DNA of 32,230 nucleotides from assembly GCA_964579765.1 (NCBI GenBank), contig CAZOIK010000152.1:1-32230 (forward strand). The letters are read 5' to 3'. Both the position numbers and the translations under genes were made by a program. Of this stretch, positions 6,576 to 12,553 are shown piece after piece. Position 1 is the stretch's first letter, and the number at the start of each line of letters is the position of its first letter. The DNA comes from DATNBT01 sp964579765. GTDB taxonomy: Bacteria; Acidobacteriota; Vicinamibacteria; Vicinamibacterales; CAVVIG01. The notes under the pieces were generated by a model. It did no database searches. It saw only the letters and a list, made by a program, of their open reading frames with translations, and had not been told where the DNA came from.

Positions 6576-7391
6576 CTAATCCGGCGTCGGCCTCTCCAGG
6601 TGATCGATCACGATCACGTCGACCGGCGAGCGGGCCGCTTCGAGCTTCAGGCCGAGCTGCTCTTGCAGCGCGGTGAACAGCGACGGCCCATCGCTACCAG
6701 GATTCTCGACGGGATTCACGAACGTGAGATCCAGATCCCAATTTCCGGTCAGACCGGTAGCGTCGACGATCACGCGCCCGGCCGACGGCCCCATGAACTT
6801 CGCCAGCGCCGCGAGAGGCATGCCGCGCACGCTGATTCCTCCGGGACCTGGACCACCCGAGCAGCGTTTTGCCGCCGCTCTCAACGACGCGACGTCGGTT
6901 TTGGCAGGGGGCGCGCACGCGTCGATTGCCGCCGGAGCGAGCTTCGGCCCGAGTCGATCCGCGCGCACGCGCACCAGCCGGTACACGTCGAGCGCGCGGG
7001 TTTCATGGTGTGTCTCGAGCCGAAACCGATCCACAAGCAGGTTGAGCAGCATCGGCGCGAACATCGTCGTCGGGTTGAAGATTTGCCCGGAGCTGATATT
7101 CGCATTGATGTCGAAGCGCTCGTTCGCGGCCCACGACGGCGTGTCGACGATCTGATCCGGCTGCACGTCAAACGCCATCCACAGCAGTGTGGCGGGCGAC
7201 GCGTTGCGCGCCCGGATGCCGTTCGGAGCGAACCCCAAGCCCCCGATGCCGGGTGCATCGGAGCTGTTCGGCTTGACGGATGCGACCTCGAATTTGAGCA
7301 GCCCTGGGTCGGCCTGCGTCTGACCGCGCAGCGGGAGGGGCGCCCCGACGATGAATGCGGAGAGCAGGACCACGCCGAACGTACGGCCCAT
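6576..7391 (-). CDS. TIGR03435 (DUF3738) family secreted protein
   Basis: 271 residues with a signal peptide (about 1-24, ending 'PLRGQ'). Family hallmarks are 'KFEVASVKPN' near the mature N-terminus, 'LLVDRFRLETHHETR', 'VYRLV', 'VIVDATGLTGNWDLDLTF' and the terminal 'GPSLFTALQEQLGLKLE', then 'PVDVIVIDHLERPTPD'. This family is strongly expanded in soil acidobacteria; its function is unknown. A second copy of only the terminal ~40 residues is fused to the gene at 374-814 in the island. It leads or is second in a minus-strand operon (20 nt after the basic protein, 4 nt before LysE). Confidence 0.92.
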   Translation of the reverse strand: MGRTFGVVLLSAFIVGAPLPLRGQTQADPGLLKFEVASVKPNSSDAPGIGGLGFAPNGIRARNASPATLLWMAFDVQPDQIVDTPSWAANERFDINANISSGQIFNPTTMFAPMLLNLLVDRFRLETHHETRALDVYRLVRVRADRLGPKLAPAAIDACAPPAKTDVASLRAAAKRCSGGPGPGGISVRGMPLAALAKFMGPSAGRVIVDATGLTGNWDLDLTFVNPVENPGSDGPSLFTALQEQLGLKLEAARSPVDVIVIDHLERPTPD

Positions 7392-7411
7392 GTCGCACCT
7401 CGCAGGCTCGA

Positions 7412-7693
7412 TTACGGCAGCGGCGAGTCGAGCATCACCTCCGTGGCTGCGGCCTCGTGTGCCGCCTCCACGGCCTTGTCCGCTGGCTTCGCGACAGGCC
7501 GCGCAACCACTGTCTTCTGTTTCCGGGTCACCGCGGCCTTCCGAGCCGCCGCTCGGCGCTTCCTTGTGGCGGCGGCTTTCTGGCCTGCCGCTTTGCGCGC
7601 GCGGGTTGACGCCGCCTTCTTGCCCGCGGCCCTGAGCTTGCGCATGCGAGCGGCTTTCGTTCCCGCGGCTTTTCGTTTCTTCGACGTCGCCAT
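7412..7693 (-). CDS. Ala/Lys/Arg-rich histone-H1-like basic protein
   Basis: 93 residues from the ATG at 7693, chosen over the longer frame because GGAG lies 9 nt upstream. The sequence is an imperfect repetition of KAAxTRxRKAA units ('RAAGKKAASTRARKAAGQ', 'AAATRKRRAAARKAAVTRKQ') with an acidic tail ending 'EVMLDSPLP'. This composition is that of bacterial H1-like or AlgP-like nucleoid proteins, predicted largely disordered in free form and DNA-binding. It is the first gene of the minus-strand run that continues with TIGR03435. DNA binding is inferred from charge and repeats; low complexity makes homology assignment weak. Confidence 0.7.
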   Translation of the reverse strand: MATSKKRKAAGTKAARMRKLRAAGKKAASTRARKAAGQKAAATRKRRAAARKAAVTRKQKTVVARPVAKPADKAVEAAHEAAATEVMLDSPLP

Positions 7694-7871
7694 CAGAGTG
7701 GTCTCCTTCGCTCGTCGTCCTCTGGAGCGTAGCGTGTGGACGGCCATTCTACGCCTGCCGGTGGGCCGCTCGAAGTCACGGCACGGCGCCAGCCCAATTG
7801 TCGATCCGGCGCGCGCTCGTTCGACGAGCATATGAGGGCGCGAGACGCGCCGCCAGATGAGGAGGCAGACG

Positions 7872-8237
7872 ATGAGGTTTCTGGGACTGGTTCGATCGGC
7901 CGAGGGTCAGGGCGCTCCGCCGCAGACGTTGATGCAGGCGATGGGCGGTTTCATCGAGACGTCGCTCAAGAACGGATCGCTCGTGGAGACGGGCGGTCTT
8001 GCGGGAACGTCAGCCGCCGTCCGCATCCGGCAGTCCGGCGGACGGCTCCATGTGACCGACGGCCCGTTTGCCGAAACCAAGGAGGTCGTCGGCGGCTACG
8101 CGATTCTGGACGCGCCGTCGCGCGAGGCCGCGGTGGAGATCATGCGGGCCTTCATGCAGCTCCACGAGACGCACTGGCCCGCGTGGGAAGGCGAATGCGA
8201 GCTGCGCGAGATGGTGTTCGTCACGCCCCAGCGGTGA
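7872..8237 (+). CDS. YCII-related DGPF-domain protein
   Basis: 121 residues. The ATG at 7872 is preferred over the ATG at 7857 because AGGAGG (7860-7865) sits 6 nt before it. The family signature 'VTDGPFAETKEVVGGYAILD' is intact, preceded by 'MRFLGLVRSAEG' and followed by 'EAAVEIMRAFMQLH'. YCII/DGPF proteins are small dimeric alpha-beta-barrel proteins, often encoded next to ECF sigma factors, with unclear enzymatic role. No sigma factor is adjacent here. It is convergent with the small gene at 8250-8489. Confidence 0.9.
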   Translation: MRFLGLVRSAEGQGAPPQTLMQAMGGFIETSLKNGSLVETGGLAGTSAAVRIRQSGGRLHVTDGPFAETKEVVGGYAILDAPSREAAVEIMRAFMQLHETHWPAWEGECELREMVFVTPQR

Positions 8238-8249
8238 CGCAGCGAACGC

Positions 8250-8489
8250 CTACGCCTCGCTGGTGAAGTCGTTGCCGCCGACGACGACGAAGTGCATCGA
8301 CATCCAACTGTCTGACGGCGCGCCTCGACGATCCCCCGGCGATGGCTCGGCCTGTCCGCGCGGGTAGGCGCGCCGTTCGCCTTCGACGCGACGGTCCCAC
8401 ACCACCTGCGCCAGTTGCGACGTGCGGAACCGCGTCCAGAGCGAGTCGAACACTTCGGGGTGGCCGCGATCGACGATCACGAGAGCCAT
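8250..8489 (-). CDS. Small conserved hypothetical protein (79 aa)
   Basis: 79 residues on the minus strand, 12 nt from the convergent DGPF gene. It starts 'MALVIVDRGHPEVFDSLWTR', continues 'VVWDRRVEGERR' and ends 'DSWMSMHFVVVGG'. The combination VDR..PEV(F/Y)DSL..RF, then DRR-x-GERR, then a terminal FVVV strand resembles small proteins common in Vicinamibacteria-type genomes, all of unknown function. The middle is Arg/Gly-rich. I call it because both ends carry family-like hydrophobic strands; a functional guess is not justified. Confidence 0.55.
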   Translation of the reverse strand: MALVIVDRGHPEVFDSLWTRFRTSQLAQVVWDRRVEGERRAYPRGQAEPSPGDRRGAPSDSWMSMHFVVVGGNDFTSEA

Positions 8490-8605
8490 GTGTCAGGCGC
8501 ATCCTACGATCGGTCGTGCGTTCGCACAAATACGGCTCCGACGGCGGCCGGAGATTTGCTTTTTCTTCGCCCCACGATCTACGCTGTGCCTCGCGGAGAT
8601 CGGGG

Positions 8606-8809
8606 ATGGAGATTCGCACCTGGGAAGACCGCCGCACGCCGGCGGTGCCGCGCGTCACGATCCAGCAGGGGCACTGCGACGTCGGCCACTGCGGCCAGTT
8701 TTCGATCTCCATCTCGAACGGCGAACGCGGCATGACGGTGCGCTTCGAGTCGGAGGCGGAGTTTCGCCAGTTTCTCGAGCGCGGCGCGGTCGAGCTCGGC
8801 GATCGATGA
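8606..8809 (+). CDS. Small conserved hypothetical protein (67 aa)
   Basis: 67 residues. The ATG at 8606 is preceded by GGAG (8595-8598), while the frame upstream to 8342 encodes Arg-rich noise, so the short form is preferred. The protein begins 'MEIRTWEDRRTPAVPRVTI' and contains 'GHCDVGHCGQFSISI', two Cys and two His close together, and ends with a helix 'SEAEFRQFLERGAVELG'. A small metal-binding fold is possible. It is 6 nt upstream of the 100-aa gene, and the two are probably co-transcribed from a promoter in 8490-8600. Confidence 0.55.
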   Translation: MEIRTWEDRRTPAVPRVTIQQGHCDVGHCGQFSISISNGERGMTVRFESEAEFRQFLERGAVELGDR

Positions 8810-8815
8810 CGGGCG

Positions 8816-9118
8816 ATGCCGACGCGCGCGTGCTCCGTCAGCTTCGTCGGCCCGAGCGGCATCCGCCACGCCGTGGACGTCGAGGCCGACTCGGTCTACG
8901 ACGCCGCCGTCAAAGCCGTCGCGCGCTTCCGCCAGGATCCCTGGATGGAGCAGGTCGGCACCGCCACGCCGCTCGACATCGCGCTCCGTGAACCCGCCGC
9001 CGGCACGAAACACTCGGTGACGCTCCGGCAGGTGGAGTCGTGGGTCGCCCGCCCGGGCGCGAGCCCGCACGTCGCGAGCAGGAAGACGCGGCTGAAGATG
9101 CTGCTGATGCGCGGATAG
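8816..9118 (+). CDS. Small conserved hypothetical protein (100 aa)
   Basis: 100 residues. It begins 'MPTRACSVSFVGPSGIRHAV', has 'VDVEADSVYDAAVKAVARFR' and 'PLDIALREPA', and ends in a basic helix 'ASRKTRLKMLLMRG'. The pattern of two beta strands, a helix, a strand with REP, then a short C-terminal helix recurs in acidobacterial and other genomes as an uncharacterised ~100-aa family. It follows the 67-aa gene after 6 nt. No catalytic motif is seen and no function is proposed. Confidence 0.65.
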   Translation: MPTRACSVSFVGPSGIRHAVDVEADSVYDAAVKAVARFRQDPWMEQVGTATPLDIALREPAAGTKHSVTLRQVESWVARPGASPHVASRKTRLKMLLMRG

Positions 9119-9185
9119 CCGGGAAACGCTTTGAGTTGAAATCGCCGGCCAGCTCAACCAGAATGGCGCGCACACCGGAGGAGTC

Positions 9186-11063
9186 ATGCGCGCAGCGAGC
9201 CGTCTGCCCATCACGGGGTTCCTCGCCCTTGTCTGCATCTTGTCCTCGAGCGTCCGGGTGCATCCGCAGTCGCCCACGCTGCCGCCGGTGACGCTCGCGC
9301 CGGGCGAGCTGTTCTTCCGCGTCGGGGGGACGCCGACGGTGCTGCTCGGCGAAAATCCGTACGCGACCAGCGCGACGTACCAGGCGCTCATCGCCGCCGC
9401 CGCCGCGCACCAGAAGATCCTCAGGCTCCACGTGAGCAACGGCATCCAGCCCCACCCGACCTACGCGGGCGAAATCGACGCCGCGTGGGCCTGCGCGTGG
9501 GACGACGTGTTCGACGCGGCGGAGGCGGCCGGTCTGTACGTGGTGCCGGTGCTCGACGTGTGGTCGAACTGGAGCGACACGCTGGGGGGCTGGTCGCACA
9601 ACATCTTCAACAGCGCCGCCGTCGGCTGCGGCACGTCGCTCAGCTGCGGCTCCGCGACGAGCCCGTCGGATCTGCTGATCGCGGGGCCGACGCAGGATGC
9701 CTGGCTCGGCTGGGCCGAGGCCCTCGTCACCCGCTGGAAGTCGCACGCCAACATCGTCGGCTGGGAGATCTTCTCCGAGATCGACAACATCCAGGGAACG
9801 GCCGCGGACGTGAACGAAACCAACGGCGTCGCCTTCGTCGAGGCGGCGTCGGCGAGAATCCGCGCGGCCGATCCGGGGCGGTTCGTCACCGCGTCGCTGA
9901 AAGGCGTGAACGTGTGGAGCTCGCTGTCGTCGAGCCCCGCGATCGACGTCATGGAGCTGCATCCGTACGCCGGATTCCCGCCCTACCACGGCAACCTCGA
10001 TCAGCTGATTCTCGACAAGGTGCGTCTCAACCTGTCGCGCTTCGCCAAACCGATCTTCATCGGCGAGAGCGGGCTCGACACGCTGTATCCGATCGACAAG
10101 GCGAACACCGTCGTGCTCGGCGCCGGTGCGCCGGTCGGCGTCAACCAGGCGATCTGGGCGGGCGCGATCTCGGGCGCGACCAACGCGCGGATGCTCTGGT
10201 TCGAAGACGGCTACGACCAGGGCTACAACCTGTGCACCGATGCGCGGCTCGGCGCGCAGTACGCGTCCGACCCGCGGTGCGCGGGCGGAGGCACGCTGAC
10301 GCTGCACGAGATCTACCAGGACGCCGCGGCGCCGGTCGAGCGATTCCTCGCGGGCGTCGATGTCTCCGGGTTCGCGCCGCTGGACATGACGCCGGGCGCC
10401 GATCTGATCGGCGGCGCGCTCGGCAACGACAGCCTTGTGGCCGGCTGGGTGCGCGACGTCCAGTCTGCCGCGCCCGACTGGCCGTGGCGGCCGCTCTCGG
10501 GAGAACGCGTCACGGTGAACGTCCCGGGACACTCGAACGACTGGCTCGTCGATTTCTACGACACGACGACCGGCGACGTCGTCGAGACGATCGACGCCGA
10601 TCAGGACGCCACCGGCGCTCTCGCGTTCACGCTGCCAGACTTTCGGGGATCGGTCGGCTTCAAGATCCGCGCGGTGGGCCCGCTCGACGTCGCCGTGTCG
10701 ATTCGGCCGTGGCACTCGCGCAACCAGATCAACGTGCGGCGCGTGAAGCCGTTCCCCGTCGCCGTTCTGACGACGAGCACGAGCGCGGGAGACGCGCTCG
10801 ACTTCGACGCCGCCAGCGTCTCGGTGGCCAGCGTGCGTCTGGGTCCGGCCGGCGCCGCGCCGGTGGGCAGCCGGTACATCGACGTGGACAACGACGGCGA
10901 TCTCGATCTGGTGATGCTGTTCCGTCCGACCGACACCGGGCTGACGTGCGGCGACACGAGCGCGTCGCTGACCGGCGAGACCACCACCGGCCGGTCGATC
11001 GACGGGTCCGATGCCGTGCGCATTGTCGGGTGCGCGCGGCACCCGCGCCCGCGTCGGCGATAA
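9186..11063 (+). CDS. Secreted GH5-like glycoside hydrolase
   Basis: 625 residues with GGAGGAG just before the ATG and a signal peptide (1-~29, 'GFLALVCILSSSVRVHPQ'). Residues ~40-370 read as a TIM-barrel GH-A clan enzyme: 'WEIFSEID' (192-200; E198 is the likely acid/base, with Ser where the canonical Asn stands) and 'PIFIGESG' (289-296; E294 is the likely nucleophile). A beta-sandwich follows (~430-515). The last ~110 residues form the secreted-protein module starting 'VSIRPWHSRNQINVRR', with 'FPVAVLTTSTS', the Ca-loop-like 'DVDNDGDLDLVMLF' and ending 'SDAVRIVGC'. The substrate is unknown, probably a plant or microbial polysaccharide. The Asn-to-Ser change makes activity uncertain. Confidence 0.75.
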   Translation: MRAASRLPITGFLALVCILSSSVRVHPQSPTLPPVTLAPGELFFRVGGTPTVLLGENPYATSATYQALIAAAAAHQKILRLHVSNGIQPHPTYAGEIDAAWACAWDDVFDAAEAAGLYVVPVLDVWSNWSDTLGGWSHNIFNSAAVGCGTSLSCGSATSPSDLLIAGPTQDAWLGWAEALVTRWKSHANIVGWEIFSEIDNIQGTAADVNETNGVAFVEAASARIRAADPGRFVTASLKGVNVWSSLSSSPAIDVMELHPYAGFPPYHGNLDQLILDKVRLNLSRFAKPIFIGESGLDTLYPIDKANTVVLGAGAPVGVNQAIWAGAISGATNARMLWFEDGYDQGYNLCTDARLGAQYASDPRCAGGGTLTLHEIYQDAAAPVERFLAGVDVSGFAPLDMTPGADLIGGALGNDSLVAGWVRDVQSAAPDWPWRPLSGERVTVNVPGHSNDWLVDFYDTTTGDVVETIDADQDATGALAFTLPDFRGSVGFKIRAVGPLDVAVSIRPWHSRNQINVRRVKPFPVAVLTTSTSAGDALDFDAASVSVASVRLGPAGAAPVGSRYIDVDNDGDLDLVMLFRPTDTGLTCGDTSASLTGETTTGRSIDGSDAVRIVGCARHPRPRRR

Positions 11064-11077
11064 GCCGCCGGCGGCGT

Positions 11078-11121
11078 TCAGGTCCGCTGTCGGGCAGTCG
11101 TCAAGGCCTGCACTACATGGA
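11078..11121 (+). repeat. Degenerate copy of the GCAGGCCT/CTGCACTAC palindromic repeat
   Basis: TTCAGGTCCGC (11078-11088) and GGCCTGCACTACATGGA (11105-11121) match the two halves of the intact element at 12082-12144, but the internal hairpins are eroded. It lies 14 nt after the GH5 stop. Its right half runs directly into the 21-bp tandem array in the same phase. Confidence 0.65.
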
Positions 11122-11401
11122 AGTCACGCTGCCGCCCGCGCAGACGGCGCTGCAGCCTCCGCACGTGACCCTGCCGCCCGCGCAGACGGTGCTGCCGCCC
11201 GCGCACGTGACGCTACCGGCTCCGCAAGTGGATCTGCCGCTCGCGCACGCCGTTCTGACGTGTCCACTGAGTCGTCTGACGTGTCCACTCAGTCGTCTGA
11301 CAGCCTGCGCAAGTCATCTGCATGTCGTGCGCGAGCATCTGCACGTCGCGCGCGAGCAACTGCACGTCGTCCCCGGCCTCCTGACCGACGGGATCCTTTG
11401 A
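11108..11401 (+). repeat. Fourteen degenerate 21-bp tandem units, each starting CTG/CTA
   Basis: Units start at 11108, 11129, 11150 and every 21 nt to 11381, with no slippage. All begin CTG except the one at 11213 (CTA). Units at 11255 and 11276 are nearly identical (CTGACGTGTCCACTGAGTCG and its one-base variant); units at 11129, 11171 and 11192 share CTGCCGCCCGCGCA. There are no unique spacers of CRISPR type. Confidence 0.85.
11117..11401 (+). CDS. Putative leucine-heptad repeat protein encoded by the 21-bp array
   Basis: 94 residues from the ATG at 11117 to a TGA that closes the last unit. Leu stands at every seventh position (LPPAQTA, LQPPHVT, LPPAHVT, LPAPQVD, LTCPLSR, LHVVREH, LHVAREQ), with Pro-rich units first and charged ones last. 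The one deviation of the invariant CTG is CTA, silent in this frame but a stop (TAG) in the corresponding minus-strand frame, which favours plus-strand coding. There is no Shine-Dalgarno site; the ATG lies within the palindromic repeat. Early Pro-rich heptads are unlikely to form a coiled coil. It may be a non-coding satellite. Confidence 0.35.
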   Translation: MEVTLPPAQTALQPPHVTLPPAQTVLPPAHVTLPAPQVDLPLAHAVLTCPLSRLTCPLSRLTACASHLHVVREHLHVAREQLHVVPGLLTDGIL

Positions 11402-11437
11402 GTTGCAAGTGCGCCGGTCATGTATCCAGAATGTCGG

Positions 11438-12079
11438 ATGCGGCCGACACCCGCCGCGGGGGTGCTCCTGGCAGCGCTCGGCGTCGCCACCGCGTGCGGC
11501 GGGCCGCGCAATCCGCACGTCCTGACGTTCGCCGGCAGCGCCGTCGGCGCTGAAGCCGCCGCCATCCGCCGCCAGCTCGATCGCTTCCACGCCGCGCACC
11601 CGTCGATGCGCGTCGAGCTGCGCGCGACGCCCGACGCGGCCGACCAGCGCCATCAGCTCTACGTGCAGTGGCTGAACGCGCATGCCGCCGATCCCGACGT
11701 CCTGCAGCTCGACGTCGTCTGGACGCCCGAGTTCGCGGCCGCGGGCTGGATCGCCAGCCTCGACGGCTTTCAGCCGGCCGCCGGCGACTTCTTTCCGCAG
11801 GCGATCGCCGCGAGCCGCTGGCGCGGCGTCCTCTATGCGCTGCCGTGGTTTCTCGACGCGGGCACGCTCTACTGGCGCACCGACCTGATGCGGACGCCGC
11901 CGGCCGACTTCGACGCGCTCGACCGGATTGCCGCGCGCGCGCAGCGCGAGCACGGCCTGCCGTTCGGCTTCGTCTGGGAAGGCGCGCTACGAAGGCCTGG
12001 TCACGGTGTTCCTCGAATATCTCGGCGCGTACGGCGGGACGATGATCGACGCGAGCGGAGCGCGTGTTCAGCTCGATGC
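11438..12079 (+). pseudogene. ABC sugar-type solute-binding lipoprotein, frameshifted and truncated
   Basis: The N-terminus has a lipobox-like 'LLAALGVATAC', then 'LTFAGSAVGAEAAAIRRQLD', 'PDVLQLDVVWTPEFAAAGWI', 'WRGVLYALPWFLDAGTLYWR' and 'GLPFGFVWEGA', typical of family 1 extracellular solute-binding proteins (maltose/trehalose type). At about 11982-11988 the frame breaks. The expected continuation 'RYEGLVTVFLEYLGAYGG' is in another frame, consistent with loss of 2 nt in a GCGCGC tract. Coding similarity ends near 12079, exactly where a palindromic repeat begins, so roughly half of a normal ~400-aa protein is missing. No permease or ATPase genes follow. Confidence 0.8.
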
Positions 12080-12081
12080 AG

Positions 12082-12144
12082 GGCGGACCTTTCAGGTCCG
12101 CGTGCCCGCGCGCGAGGCAGGCCTGAAGGCCTGCACTACATGGA
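12082..12144 (+). repeat. Double-hairpin palindromic repeat element
   Basis: Hairpin 1 is GGCGGACCT/AGGTCCGC (about 12082-12101, loop TTC). Hairpin 2 is GCAGGCCT/AGGCCTGC (12117-12134, loop GA), followed by ACTACATGGA. It abuts the broken end of the solute-binding pseudogene. The 17-nt end GGCCTGCACTACATGGA is repeated directly at 11105-11121. The REP-like structure suggests a non-autonomous mobile repeat. Confidence 0.8.
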
Positions 12145-12331
12145 GTGTCCGACGACACGTCGCGGACATGTGTATCGCTGAGCCGTGTCGAGCTCATCCG
12201 GAAGGTTTTTCATAGCTCATGTATTTTCTACGTGCGCGCCAGGAAAGGCGGGACGCCATGAGCGGCGGCGGAAGAAACCGCGCGACGAATCGTCGGTGCG
12301 TTGTTGGCATTACATCCGCACTACGCGGCGC

Positions 12332-12553
12332 ATGCCCCCCAGCGACATCGTGCTTTGGACCCTCCAATGCGCCAGCCGGTTCGTCACCTGCATCGAACGG
12401 TCGGGCCCCAACGGCCGCGAGTACGCGGTGCTCTATGCGGGAATACTGCCGCTCGCGTCGTGCGCCGTGCAGGCGGCGAGCGACGAGGAGTCGTGGCCCG
12501 ATCGGATTCGACGCGCGTGGGAAGCGATGGGCTGGACGCGCGCGACCGAGTGA
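12332..12553 (+). CDS. Small hypothetical protein (73 aa)
   Basis: 73 residues from the ATG at 12332: 'MPPSDIVLWTLQCASRFVTC', 'EYAVLYAGILPLASC', and a C-terminal helix 'WPDRIRRAWEAMGWTR'. The layout (W-x-L-x-C strand, hydrophobic strand, helix ending in GW) recalls a family of ~70-aa acidobacterial proteins of unknown function. The frame upstream to 12185 has no family-like sequence. The stop TGA abuts the stop of the convergent gene (TGATCA at 12551-12556), leaving no intergenic base. Confidence 0.5.
   Translation: MPPSDIVLWTLQCASRFVTCIERSGPNGREYAVLYAGILPLASCAVQAASDEESWPDRIRRAWEAMGWTRATE

Noticed and set aside
8910..11042. A 710-residue frame on the minus strand
   Set aside because: It is antisense to the GH5-like gene with its signal peptide and catalytic motifs, and is Arg/Asp/Val-rich without any domain.
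11108..11401. CRISPR array
   Set aside because: The units are contiguous 21-bp repeats with gradual divergence, with no alternation of a constant repeat and unique spacers and no cas genes nearby.
12332..12553. Extending the 73-aa gene upstream to 12185
   Set aside because: The extra 49 residues are Arg/Ser-rich, with no family-like pattern and no ribosome-binding site at 12185.
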